From positions 1 to 41,598 of the IMG/VR virus record IMGVR_UViG_3300033145_000312: a stretch of DNA of 41,598 nt; one strand, written 5' to 3'. The DNA comes from a virus. The translations under genes and the position numbers were made by a program. Shown piece by piece: positions 32,091-39,434 of the stretch. Every line of letters starts with the position of its first letter. Position 1 is the first letter of the stretch. The notes under the pieces are model-generated. The model was not told the DNA's origin and did not search any database. It was given only the letters and a program-made list of their open reading frames with translations.

Positions 32091-32222
32091 ATGAAATCTA
32101 AAAAAGAATTTAAAATGGAAAAAGAAGAGAGTTACAAATCATTATTAATTAAGTGTAAAGTAATAATGATTATCAATAAGATCAAGGAGGGGTTAAGTGG
32201 TATCAAGAACTATATTTTTTAA
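32091..32222 (+). CDS. small basic protein, 43 aa
   Basis: A 43-residue Lys-rich frame three bases after the previous stop codon, with GAGGG as a ribosome site. It is helical and basic. No function is recognised. Confidence 0.45.
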   Translation: MKSKKEFKMEKEESYKSLLIKCKVIMIINKIKEGLSGIKNYIF

Positions 32223-32301
32223 TGAGATGTTGCCAAAAATGAAACGGCGAACAGGTAAGATATTAAACGAAGTAACAGGGCGGATTAAATGGAAATTATA
32301 G
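32197..32301 (+). CDS. small basic protein, 34 aa
   Basis: A GTG start behind AAGGAGGGG gives a 34-residue Arg/Lys-rich peptide. It overlaps both neighbours in other frames. The strong ribosome site is the main evidence. Confidence 0.4.
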   Translation: MVSRTIFFNEMLPKMKRRTGKILNEVTGRIKWKL

Positions 32302-32618
32302 ATAAACTAGGAGTAAACAGAGAGAGTTGTAACAATTGCTCAACTAGAGAGAGTTCTTGTGGTTGTAACTGTAGATTTTTTTGTATACACAATGAGATTG
32401 AACAATTCCGAGATACAGCTGTAAATAGTTTTAAGTCAAAAGCCAACGCTCAACTAATAGCAACAGCACCCGAAATACTAGAGGCTTTGATTGACTTAAT
32501 GACTTGCGATGCTTTAAAACATATGAGTACAACTATTGATAATAGTAAATATTCTCGATTAGTAGAAAAAGCAACAAATAAATCATGGGAAGAAATAAAG
32601 GAGCTGATTAATGGCTGA
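32289..32618 (+). CDS. phage early protein with ATAPEILEAL motif, 109 aa
   Basis: The second half has NAQLIATAPEILEALIDL, the hallmark of a widespread family of small phage early proteins of unknown function. The first half is Cys-rich (SCNNCS, SCGCNCRFFC), which may bind zinc. There is no clear ribosome site other than coupling to the preceding small gene. Confidence 0.65.
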   Translation: MEIIDKLGVNRESCNNCSTRESSCGCNCRFFCIHNEIEQFRDTAVNSFKSKANAQLIATAPEILEALIDLMTCDALKHMSTTIDNSKYSRLVEKATNKSWEEIKELING

Positions 32619-32724
32619 TATGATAATAGCTACAGTTATAACTTTAATCGGCTTATTAGCTATTGTAGAACTAATTAAACTGATTCTTTCCCAGGAGGAT
32701 AAAAAAGATGATACCAAAAGATAA
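32611..32724 (+). CDS. single-helix membrane peptide, 37 aa
   Basis: A 37-residue protein with AAAGGAG upstream and one membrane helix (MIIATVITLIGLLAIVELI) followed by a charged tail. It overlaps both neighbours. The role is unknown. Confidence 0.5.
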   Translation: MADMIIATVITLIGLLAIVELIKLILSQEDKKDDTKR

Positions 32725-33400
32725 AGATATTTCAAGACCAGAAGACTATGAGTTTCCATACTGCTATAATAATCCATGTAGAGGTTTGTTAACTAGACGT
32801 AATGTAAACACAAAGACTGTAACAATAGTCTATAGAGAGGCTAACTCAGAGAGCAAGAGAGGTGAAAGGAAGAACCGTGTTCACTTTACAGCAACTAAAG
32901 ATAATGAAGCCCATAAGGGGACATTAAGAGAGATCAGCAGAGTAGTATCATCAACACATAGCTCTTTAAATAAACGTTTGATCGATAAAGACGAAGTCAT
33001 GAAGAACGGCTGGACTATAAAGAGAGAACGAGGTGCAGAAGTATTTAAAATAATATGGGATGGTAAAAATATCTATAGGAACAAGTTGATTGAAACATTT
33101 GATAAAACAGCGAAGTTTAAAAGCTTAAGTTACAAGAAAAGAGAACTTGCTTACGATGGTGGAATCGTTCTTATGGATAACTTAATATTATCCAAAGATA
33201 GAGATGTTAACAAAAACAATATTAGTAAGTTTGTGCAGCATTACGCATCGGACAAAGATAGATTGTATTTTGGTTCTCTTAAAGATCTTTTATATATAGC
33301 TAATAAAGGAGATGAATACCAAAAGTATTACCTGGCTTTGAGAAAAAGGAAATCTATAGTAATCGGTGATATAACAATTCACAAAGGGGATAAGAAATGA
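32708..33400 (+). CDS. hypothetical protein with helix-turn-helix-like segment, 230 aa
   Basis: The protein starts with a compact beta part containing YCYNNPCRG and VTIVYREA. A segment HKGTLREISRVVSSTHSSLN looks like a NUMOD-type or other helix-turn-helix DNA-binding unit. The rest is basic and aromatic. There is no nuclease motif. CAGGAGG precedes the ATG at good distance. It may be a DNA-binding early protein. Confidence 0.55.
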   Translation: MIPKDKDISRPEDYEFPYCYNNPCRGLLTRRNVNTKTVTIVYREANSESKRGERKNRVHFTATKDNEAHKGTLREISRVVSSTHSSLNKRLIDKDEVMKNGWTIKRERGAEVFKIIWDGKNIYRNKLIETFDKTAKFKSLSYKKRELAYDGGIVLMDNLILSKDRDVNKNNISKFVQHYASDKDRLYFGSLKDLLYIANKGDEYQKYYLALRKRKSIVIGDITIHKGDKK

Positions 33401-33579
33401 AAAAGAGTATATTAATAATAATGATAACCTTTCTACTGTTAACACTAGCCTGGTTATCTGTAATGTTCGGGTTCAAGTTAATAGTCTGTTTTACTCTAAT
33501 GGCTATTGTATATGTAGGATTATCAATATTGATTATGGCGTTATTATCGCCAGTTAAAGAGGAGTCTACAGAATGTTAG
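33397..33579 (+). CDS. two-helix membrane protein, 60 aa
   Basis: A 60-residue protein composed of two hydrophobic segments (about residues 4-25 and 27-52) and a short charged tail. It overlaps both neighbours by a few bases. Small early membrane proteins of this kind can block superinfection, but this is not shown. Confidence 0.6.
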   Translation: MKKSILIIMITFLLLTLAWLSVMFGFKLIVCFTLMAIVYVGLSILIMALLSPVKEESTEC

Positions 33580-33935
33580 ATATAGAAGTTATTAAATGGG
33601 GTTGTGAGTTTGCTGATGGGTTTAGTTGGAAAAATAAGAAATGTATGGATGGCAGGAAAGAGGTTTTTATTGAAGTTATTTGTTACTTTAAACATCAAGT
33701 AAGATTAGAGTATTTTAAAGATAACCCCGAAAGTATGGATTATGGATATTTTTTACAAAGAGTTATTGAGGGGATCAATAAAAATCCTAAAAAATACTAC
33801 ATAGAATTATGTAGAGTTGTAACGGTAGTTAATATAGATGATGGATCTGACTTTATGATGTTTAATACTGCTGATAAATCCATCGACCAAGCCAAAGAGC
33901 AAGCAATAAAATATATTTATAGTGTGATAAATTAG
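33573..33935 (+). CDS. hypothetical protein, 120 aa
   Basis: A 120-residue protein, acidic and aromatic, with N-terminal DIEVIKWGCEFADGFSW. GAGGAG precedes the start. It is the last gene of its operon, ending inside a terminator hairpin. No family is assigned. Confidence 0.65.
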   Translation: MLDIEVIKWGCEFADGFSWKNKKCMDGRKEVFIEVICYFKHQVRLEYFKDNPESMDYGYFLQRVIEGINKNPKKYYIELCRVVTVVNIDDGSDFMMFNTADKSIDQAKEQAIKYIYSVIN

Positions 33936-33954
33936 GGCTTCGGCTCTTTTTTTT
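33934..33954 (+). terminator. terminator with TTCG tetraloop
   Basis: AGGGC and GCTCT pair around a stable TTCG loop, followed by seven T. It overlaps the stop codon of the preceding gene. Confidence 0.75.
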
Positions 33955-33964
33955 GGTTAAACAA

Positions 33965-33994
33965 TTGACAGTATGATTCAAAGTGATGTATAGT
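33965..33994 (+). promoter_or_regulatory. promoter of the replication operon
   Basis: TTGACA (33965-33970) and TATAGT (33989-33994) with an 18-base spacer lie between a terminator and the gene at 34025. Confidence 0.65.
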
Positions 33995-34024
33995 GAATTA
34001 TACTAAATTAGAAAGAGGTAGTAA

Positions 34025-34375
34025 ATGAATTTAACAAAAGGTATGGGGTGTCCTAATTGTGGTAATCATGCAAGATTTCAAGGTGGCAGTTTTGGTGGTG
34101 GGATTAATTCTACCAATGCAGTATGTGATTGTGGATTTCAAGCATGGATTATTATCAAAAGAAAAGATTATGAATATTCTGTTAGTGCAACCAAGCTTAA
34201 CGATATTGAAGGTCGAAAATATAAATATAAGCATTATGATGATAAGCAATTACTTGAATTACAAATAAAATATGATATTGCTTACAACATGATTGACTGT
34301 GGAATTAGACCAGAGATGTATAATACTAAAAAAGAGTTAAGAGAAGAAATTGAATATAGAGAGAGTCTTAAATGA
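34025..34375 (+). CDS. zinc-ribbon protein, 116 aa
   Basis: The N-terminus has CPNCGNHARF and CDCGFQAW, a zinc ribbon. The C-terminal half is charged helix. AGAGGTAG precedes the ATG. It is the first gene of the replication operon and overlaps the next by ATGA. Confidence 0.65.
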   Translation: MNLTKGMGCPNCGNHARFQGGSFGGGINSTNAVCDCGFQAWIIIKRKDYEYSVSATKLNDIEGRKYKYKHYDDKQLLELQIKYDIAYNMIDCGIRPEMYNTKKELREEIEYRESLK

Positions 34376-34521
34376 AACTTTCAATAGTAGAGTACGCCAA
34401 AAAAGAGGGCGTACACCGTACAACTGTTGAAAGATGGATAAGAGAGGGTAAATTGACCTATGAATTAACCCCATCGGGAAGAAAGCGTATAACAGGTGTA
34501 AAAGTAAAGGAGAGTAAATGA
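34372..34521 (+). CDS. MerR-type helix-turn-helix protein, 49 aa
   Basis: A 49-residue protein consisting of one winged helix-turn-helix: SIVEYAKKEGVHRTTVERW followed by a wing (TPSGRKRITGVK). It is coupled to both neighbours by ATGA overlaps. It resembles excisionase-like regulators. Confidence 0.7.
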   Translation: MKLSIVEYAKKEGVHRTTVERWIREGKLTYELTPSGRKRITGVKVKESK

Positions 34522-34691
34522 AGCATTTGGACAAAGTCCTCTACATGGTTTTAGGTTTCATTTTATCTATAGATGGGTATCAATGGTTAGATTTAATAGT
34601 TTTTCTAATGATATTTGGTATAAGTACAGTATTAAGCTTGAATGCTGTAAGATCTTATAGAGAGTACAAAAAGGAGAGTAAGATTGGATAA
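34518..34691 (+). CDS. two-helix small membrane protein, 57 aa
   Basis: A 57-residue protein with two hydrophobic stretches (VLYMVLGFILSI and DLIVFLMIFGISTVLSL) and a charged tail. It overlaps the replication initiator gene, which begins at a TTG eight bases before its end. Function unknown. Confidence 0.55.
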   Translation: MKHLDKVLYMVLGFILSIDGYQWLDLIVFLMIFGISTVLSLNAVRSYREYKKESKIG

Positions 34692-35508
34692 AGACGCTTT
34701 TTACTTCCCACATTTTAGCAATGCAAGAATAGACAGGAAGATTAGAAGATTAAGAAAAGAGTTAGGATTAGAGGGGTATGGAATATATTTCATGATTCTT
34801 GAAACTTTAAGAGAGCAACCAAACTATAATTATCCTGTTGAAGATATGGATTTGCTTGCTGACGAGTTCGGAACATCTGAGCAAAAAGTAAGGACTGTAA
34901 TATCTAATTATGAATTATTTGTAATAGATGAACAACAAAAATTCTTTAGTCCTAAAATGATCATGTACTTACAACCATATTTAGAAGGTAAAGAAAGAAA
35001 AAGAATTGGAGGTATCAGAGGTAATTTAATTAGATACAAACATATAACTTCGGAAGAGTCAAAAGATATGACAGATCATGAAATACTAGAGGTTCATGGT
35101 GGTCTAGCATACAAAAACTCCCTTCCCTCGCTTACCGAGTCGGATACCCCTCGCATTGCTTCGCAAAGTAAAGGAAATGAAACAGATAAAGTAAACAAAG
35201 AAAGTAAACAGATAAAGAAAAGAGGTAAAGCAAATATAATAGTTCCTAGTGGTTTAAGTCTTGAATTAGAGAATGCATTAAAAGAATTTATAGATCATAG
35301 GAAGATAATAAAAAAACCTATTCTATCCGAAAGACCTTTAACATCTATGATAGGAAAAATAGGCTCAGAATTTATTAATGAAGATCATTTAATACAATGC
35401 CTTAACTATGCAATGGATAACCAATATCAAGGTGTTAAAGGTGATTATGTTAAATGTACTAAGCCAGTAGAAGAAATTGATTATTCTAAACTAGAAGGAA
35501 TTTACTAA
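34684..35508 (+). CDS. replication initiator-like protein (Lin1244/Lin1753 N-terminal domain)
   Basis: The N-terminus, YFPHFSNARIDRKIRRLRKELGLEGYGIYFMILETL, is spelled here in parts: YFPHFSNARIDRKI, then GLEGYGIYFMILE. This is the DUF4373 (Lin1244/Lin1753) opening found on phage replication proteins. A winged-helix-like part follows (DLLADEFGTSEQKVRTVI). A polar linker separates it from a C-terminal helical domain. The TTG start has AAGGAGAGT upstream. It probably binds the origin and recruits a helicase loader. Confidence 0.75.
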   Translation: MDKDAFYFPHFSNARIDRKIRRLRKELGLEGYGIYFMILETLREQPNYNYPVEDMDLLADEFGTSEQKVRTVISNYELFVIDEQQKFFSPKMIMYLQPYLEGKERKRIGGIRGNLIRYKHITSEESKDMTDHEILEVHGGLAYKNSLPSLTESDTPRIASQSKGNETDKVNKESKQIKKRGKANIIVPSGLSLELENALKEFIDHRKIIKKPILSERPLTSMIGKIGSEFINEDHLIQCLNYAMDNQYQGVKGDYVKCTKPVEEIDYSKLEGIY

Positions 35509-35873
35509 TGGATATAAATATCTTTATGCAGAACATAACTGTTTACTATGGAGAATATGAGAATCAACAATTAAAAAAAATAGTTGTTGGTTATATCAAC
35601 AAGGAAATAAAAGAGAGTGAATTCAAAGAACTACTAAAAACAGTTTATTCTTATCACAAGGCAATATTTAAAGCACCTTGTATAGCTACAATAGAAGAGT
35701 GTATTGATAAAGCTAGACTGAAAAAAGGTAAATATGAACCTTACAAAATCAAAGAGACAGTTGTAAGAGAGCATAAGTACAAAGAAGAAAAACCAATGAC
35801 AAAAGAAGAGTTTAGATCTAGTCAAAGCATACTTAATGATTTAAAGAAGAGTTTTAAGCACAATAAAGCTTAG
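35508..35873 (+). CDS. putative helicase-loader-like protein, 121 aa
   Basis: A helical 121-residue protein one base after the initiator gene. The N-terminal layout (short helical repeats, then APCIATIEECIDKARL) resembles the N-terminal parts of phage loader or DnaI/gp39-type partners, but no ATPase motif exists. The assignment is from position more than sequence. Confidence 0.5.
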   Translation: MDINIFMQNITVYYGEYENQQLKKIVVGYINKEIKESEFKELLKTVYSYHKAIFKAPCIATIEECIDKARLKKGKYEPYKIKETVVREHKYKEEKPMTKEEFRSSQSILNDLKKSFKHNKA

Positions 35874-35915
35874 AGATGAACGGCAAGAGCAAAAGATATA
35901 ATTAGGAGAGAAGAA

Positions 35916-36233
35916 ATGGATATAGGAAGTAAAGAGTTTCAAGAGTACGCAGATAAAGCTAATATACCTAACAGCTATAGGATATGGGCTAATTGCATGT
36001 GGAAAGAAGCACAACGACAGGCAATAAACACCCCTAAGCATGAAACAGTTGAGGAGTGCCATATAATTTCTAAATGGTCAAAACAAAGGCATAAAGAGTA
36101 TTGGTTAGAATGTTGTCCAGATATTAAGATTACAGAGAAATCATATACTAAAATATTTAGTCATTTTAAACATTGTCCATATTGTTGTAATGTGCTAAAT
36201 CACGGTAAACCAGAGATAGAGGGGTTAAAATGA
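35916..36233 (+). CDS. Cys/His-rich hypothetical protein, 105 aa
   Basis: A 105-residue protein with TAGGAGAG upstream. It carries ECHIISKW, LECCPD and FKHCPYCCNVL, consistent with a zinc-binding module. It overlaps the modification gene by four bases and may belong with it. Confidence 0.6.
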   Translation: MDIGSKEFQEYADKANIPNSYRIWANCMWKEAQRQAINTPKHETVEECHIISKWSKQRHKEYWLECCPDIKITEKSYTKIFSHFKHCPYCCNVLNHGKPEIEGLK

Positions 36234-37366
36234 AATTAGAAACAAAAGTTGAAATAGATGAATTTACAAGGCACGCTTCTAAAGTGTTCGATTATGTGTT
36301 TACTGGTAAATCTTATTTTACGTGTCATAATAAACCAAAAATAAAAGATAGTTTTAATATAGGTTTAATAGTTGGTAGCTCTGGGAGTGGAAAAAGTACA
36401 TTATTAAAAGAGTTTGGAGAAGAGATAAATCCAGTATGGGGAAATGACAAAGCAATAGTTTCTCATTTTGAAACACCAGAAAAGGCAGTAGATAATCTGT
36501 CTAGTGTAGGACTTAATTCTATACCCACATGGATGAAGCCCTATCATGTTTTATCTAATGGTGAGAAATTTAGAGCAGACATGTCAAGAAAATTAAAGGA
36601 TAATTCCGTTATTGATGAGTTTACAAGTGTTGTCAATAGATCAGTTGCTAAATCTGCAAGCATGGCAATATCAAAAACAATTAGAAAGCGAGATATAAAA
36701 AATGTTGTATTCTGCTCATGTCATGAGGATATTATAGATTGGTTAAACCCCGATTGGATATTTTACACCGACACAGGAGAATACAGACCAAGGGGGTCGC
36801 TTCGGCAACCTATTATTCGAGTCGACATATTTAGATCAAATTGGCAGAAGTGGGAGATGTTTAAAAAACATCATTATTTGAGTGAAGAATTGAATAAGGC
36901 TTGTAGATGTTATGTAGGAGTATTTGATGGTGTAGAGATTGCCTTTAATGCATCGTTAAGTTTACCAGGAAAAATACCAGAATTATATATAGGGGATAGT
37001 AGAAAGAAATTTAGGGAATCAAGAACAGTCGTACTGCCAGATTATCAAGGAATAGGTGTTGGAACAAGATTCTCAAATGCTATAGCTGAACTATTTTTAG
37101 ATGATGGATACAGGTATTTTTCTAAAACAGCTCATATTAGAATGGGGGAATATAGACAACAATCTAATTTATGGAGAGGTACATCTACAAATTTAAAAAG
37201 TAGAGAGAAATCCCAAAAACAAAGTAAAACAGAGTTATGGCATCATATGGTTTTAGATACAAAAAGGTTGTGTTATTCCCATGAATATTTAGGAGATTTA
37301 AACAGATATAAGAATTTTGAACCAAACAAGGCGTTAGAGGAATTTAAAAAGGGGTTAAAATGCTAA
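36230..37366 (+). CDS. ABC-ATPase/GNAT fusion, Mom-like DNA modification candidate
   Basis: Residues 49-57 (GSSGSGKST) are Walker A, LSNGEKFRAD (108-117) is an ABC-type signature, VIDEFTS (127-133) Walker B, and His165 in CSCHED the switch His. Residues about 195-360 are a GNAT-type acyltransferase, with VVLPDYQGIGVGTRF (267-281) as the CoA-binding motif A. Phage proteins of this kind are related to Mu Mom, which modifies adenine in DNA. The ATPase part may recognise DNA or load substrate. A Dam-like methyltransferase is encoded nearby. Confidence 0.8.
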   Translation: MKLETKVEIDEFTRHASKVFDYVFTGKSYFTCHNKPKIKDSFNIGLIVGSSGSGKSTLLKEFGEEINPVWGNDKAIVSHFETPEKAVDNLSSVGLNSIPTWMKPYHVLSNGEKFRADMSRKLKDNSVIDEFTSVVNRSVAKSASMAISKTIRKRDIKNVVFCSCHEDIIDWLNPDWIFYTDTGEYRPRGSLRQPIIRVDIFRSNWQKWEMFKKHHYLSEELNKACRCYVGVFDGVEIAFNASLSLPGKIPELYIGDSRKKFRESRTVVLPDYQGIGVGTRFSNAIAELFLDDGYRYFSKTAHIRMGEYRQQSNLWRGTSTNLKSREKSQKQSKTELWHHMVLDTKRLCYSHEYLGDLNRYKNFEPNKALEEFKKGLKC

Positions 37367-37659
37367 CAAAAGAAGAACTAAAAGATCTATACAAAAGAAT
37401 CGATAACCTAGAGGCAGATAAATCAACCCTGCTATCAGCTAACAGGAAACTAAAAGAGAACGTAGAGCGTAACTATAAGCCTCTACAGAAAAAGCACCTA
37501 GAGGCGTTGAAAGAGATAGAAGGGTTAAATGATACCTTTGTACCACAAAAAGAGCTTCTACGTGCCATTAGCAGGGCAAATCAGACGATCAAAAGAAGAG
37601 ACAACAGGATAAAAGGGCTAGAAGATAGTGTTAAGCATTTAAAGGAGCGTAAAGGTTGA
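37360..37659 (+). CDS. coiled-coil protein, 99 aa
   Basis: A charged 99-residue helix with heptad Leu pattern throughout, overlapping the ATPase-GNAT gene by seven bases. It could be an oligomerising partner. No known family. Confidence 0.6.
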   Translation: MLTKEELKDLYKRIDNLEADKSTLLSANRKLKENVERNYKPLQKKHLEALKEIEGLNDTFVPQKELLRAISRANQTIKRRDNRIKGLEDSVKHLKERKG

Positions 37660-37817
37660 ATAGAGATCTACAAGCTGATATTCAGTATAGGAATAGTTTA
37701 ATAAACGTAATAAGACAGCGTAACAATGAATTAAAAGAACTAGAGAAGAGTTTAAAAGATATAACTGATAAAATAGATACTTGTTATGAGGGTAAACAAG
37801 GGGAACTGGATATATAA
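37656..37817 (+). CDS. coiled-coil protein, 53 aa
   Basis: A 53-residue charged helical protein with a TTG start in a TTGA overlap and AAAGGAG upstream. Like the preceding gene it is coiled-coil. It is the last gene before a convergent terminator. Confidence 0.55.
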   Translation: MNRDLQADIQYRNSLINVIRQRNNELKELEKSLKDITDKIDTCYEGKQGELDI

Positions 37818-37850
37818 AAAAAGCCCTCTCTTAATTGAGGGGCTATTTTT
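37818..37850. terminator. bidirectional terminator between convergent operons
   Basis: AGCCC plus CTC pair with GAG plus GGGCT (one bulged T) around TTAATT, with TTTTT following rightward and a run of A preceding, which gives a T-tract on the minus strand. It serves both operons. Confidence 0.75.
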
Positions 37851-38178
37851 ATTTAATTGGCTTGGGTTCATACTCCCATAAGTCGTTAAAACTATGATCT
37901 CTTACTTCTCGACTGCAAACATCCTCATGACTACAATCTATGATGTCAAAAACTAAATCTATTCGATCGCAGTATTTACAATTACCACAACACTTTAATG
38001 ATTCTATGGTTTTAACTTGTTCATAAATAAGATTCTCTTTTAATGTCAATAAATAATTACTATCATATTCTAATCCTGTACCGTCACACGCTCCACAACT
38101 TCCATCACAATAACACCCCGAACCACTACATGCAGAACATTCTTCTAATTCTAGTTTCTTTATCTCTTCAATATCCAT
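37849..38178 (-). CDS. DnaJ-type zinc-finger protein, 109 aa
   Basis: The N-terminus has repeats like the DnaJ Cys-rich domain: CSACSGSGCYCDGSCGACDG, where CxxCxGxG units bind zinc. No J-domain is present. The C-terminal half has a second Cys set (CCGNCKYC, CSHEDVC). It may act in protein folding or in zinc-dependent binding. It is the last gene of the leftward methyltransferase operon. Confidence 0.7.
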   Translation of the reverse strand: MDIEEIKKLELEECSACSGSGCYCDGSCGACDGTGLEYDSNYLLTLKENLIYEQVKTIESLKCCGNCKYCDRIDLVFDIIDCSHEDVCSREVRDHSFNDLWEYEPKPIK

Positions 38179-38219
38179 TCTATTCTCCTTATATACTTTA
38201 ATAATATCATAATGTTAAA

Positions 38220-38456
38220 TTATGATAACCTTTCATTGATTACATTAAGAGCATCTTGAACAGTTTCTATCTTCCTTGCAACCTCATCTTTTATTTCAAT
38301 GTCAAATTCCATTTCTGCCTTATACACCAATTCATAAGCATCTAAACTATCCATGCCTAAATCTTCTCTTAATCTAGATGTCGTTTTAATACCTCTAACA
38401 TCTATATCTAAACTATAAGCCAGTTCTTCTATAATATCTTCTAATTTTTTACTCAT
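38220..38456 (-). CDS. acyl carrier protein
   Basis: A 78-residue acidic four-helix protein with the attachment motif [13 protein letters not shown]. Ser37 would carry 4'-phosphopantetheine. Flanking patterns, including a start [13 protein letters not shown] and [11 protein letters not shown], match bacterial acyl carrier proteins in length and order. TAGGAGAAC precedes the ATG. Acyl carrier proteins are rare in phages of this size. It may serve host fatty-acid or lipid pathways, or supply acyl groups to a phage enzyme such as the GNAT-fold protein. Confidence 0.88.
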   Translation of the reverse strand: MSKKLEDIIEELAYSLDIDVRGIKTTSRLREDLGMDSLDAYELVYKAEMEFDIEIKDEVARKIETVQDALNVINERLS

Positions 38457-38466
38457 TCTGTTCTCC

Positions 38467-38483
38467 TATAATCTTTAATATAA
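38467..38483 (+). repeat. direct repeat, left copy, next to tRNA-like element
   Basis: TATAATCTTTAATATAA occurs here and again at 38547-38563, exactly 80 bases apart. The two copies bracket the tRNA-like element. Confidence 0.85.
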
Positions 38484-38486
38484 ATA

Positions 38487-38545
38487 GGCGCGAGGCTGGA
38501 ATCGAACCAGCATACCACTAATGATAATTAAATCACTACTCACGC
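38487..38545 (-). tRNA. tRNA-like element missing one arm
   Basis: On the minus strand a 7-bp acceptor stem is possible between GCGTGAG (38539-38545) and CTCGCGC (38488-38494), with one wobble pair, and a perfect T-arm is present: GCTGG TTCGATT CCAGC (38495-38511). The T-loop sequence is canonical. The 27 bases between (38512-38538) are about 15 short of what is needed for both a D-arm and an anticodon arm, and hold one stem only (TGAT/ATCA). No CCA is encoded. It is either a degenerate tRNA, a minimal tRNA lacking an arm, or a structural mimic. No anticodon can be assigned. Confidence 0.55.
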
Positions 38546-38546
38546 A

Positions 38547-38563
38547 TATAATCTTTAATATAA
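38547..38563 (+). repeat. direct repeat, right copy, next to tRNA-like element
   Basis: Second perfect copy of the 17-base string at 38467-38483. Such flanking repeats can arise by duplication on insertion or by recombination. Confidence 0.85.
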
Positions 38564-38581
38564 GATAATAATAACATAACC

Positions 38582-39325
38582 TTAACAACCGTAATAATCA
38601 CCGTGATACTTATCTAATTTCTTAACAGTGAATAGTTTTTCTACTGGTTTTGGGTTAGATCCATTCTGTGATAATGTGCAACTTATTTCTTTTTCCCAAA
38701 CACACTCAAAGTCATCAGGCATATTATACTCAGATATATAAACTGTATGTCCTAATTCTGTCATACTTCTACACCAGATATAAAAATCATAATGGTTAAA
38801 TCCATCTTTATATGAAGTAGTGTTTTTATATGGAGGATCACAATAAATTATAGAGTTATCAGGAATAATCAAATTTAAATAACTCGTATAAATAAAGTTA
38901 ACACCTTGTATTTTTAATGATTGTTTAATTGCAGACTGTTTGCTTCTTCTTGTTTGTGTAGCCATATTATCAATACAGCCCTTTGTCCCTTTTACATCTC
39001 GTCTATAACCACCAAACCATTTACCACCAAAAGACATTGCAAAACCTACGAAACCTCTTAAGGGATGATCCTCTATGTTTTTAAGAACCGTATAATTGTC
39101 CTCTGTGATTATATCAGGTATTTTATCAGGATTATCTCTAATTAAAAGCAATGCTTCTATCACATATTTATTAAAGTCAGACCCTATCCTTTTACCATCT
39201 ACCTTATCAATCATGTTTCCACCACCCACAAACGGCTCCACATAACATTGACCTTCTTTTCTATTCTTCAAGATGATAGGCAATATATGTTTTGCTATCC
39301 TGTTTTTACTTCCCATGTATTTCAT
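38582..39325 (-). CDS. Dam-like adenine-N6 DNA methyltransferase
   Basis: A D12-class methyltransferase of 247 residues. MKYMGSKNRIAKHIL is the classical start, YVEPFVGGG (28-36) binds S-adenosylmethionine, and YCDPPY (161-166) is the catalytic DPPY motif. Dam-type enzymes usually methylate GATC, and GATC is common in this genome, but the target cannot be proved by eye. AAGGAGAATAG precedes the ATG. It probably protects phage DNA or marks it. It is the first gene of the leftward operon. Confidence 0.88.
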   Translation of the reverse strand: MKYMGSKNRIAKHILPIILKNRKEGQCYVEPFVGGGNMIDKVDGKRIGSDFNKYVIEALLLIRDNPDKIPDIITEDNYTVLKNIEDHPLRGFVGFAMSFGGKWFGGYRRDVKGTKGCIDNMATQTRRSKQSAIKQSLKIQGVNFIYTSYLNLIIPDNSIIYCDPPYKNTTSYKDGFNHYDFYIWCRSMTELGHTVYISEYNMPDDFECVWEKEISCTLSQNGSNPKPVEKLFTVKKLDKYHGDYYGC

Positions 39326-39348
39326 CTATTCTCCTTAAATATAAGTTA

Positions 39349-39377
39349 AATATAACATATGATAACAGTTTATGCAA
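39349..39377 (-). promoter_or_regulatory. leftward promoter of methyltransferase operon
   Basis: On the minus strand TTGCAT (39372-39377) and TATATT (39349-39354) have a 17-base spacer. The spacer holds CATATG and a TAACATATGATA-like half match to the palindrome found at 3422 and 14612. Confidence 0.65.
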
Positions 39378-39385
39378 GTTAAACC

Positions 39386-39414
39386 TTGACTTTAATAGTA
39401 TTAACATGTAAACT
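39386..39414 (+). promoter_or_regulatory. rightward promoter of KilA-N operon
   Basis: TTGACT (39386-39391) and TAAACT (39409-39414) with a 17-base spacer, eight bases from the divergent promoter. Start codon at 39435 follows AAGGTGG. Confidence 0.65.
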
Positions 39415-39434
39415 AATGAAATAAGGTGGTTTAA

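Noticed and set aside
38487-38545. Normal tRNA gene with an assignable anticodon
   Set aside because: The inner region is about 15 bases too short for both D-arm and anticodon arm.
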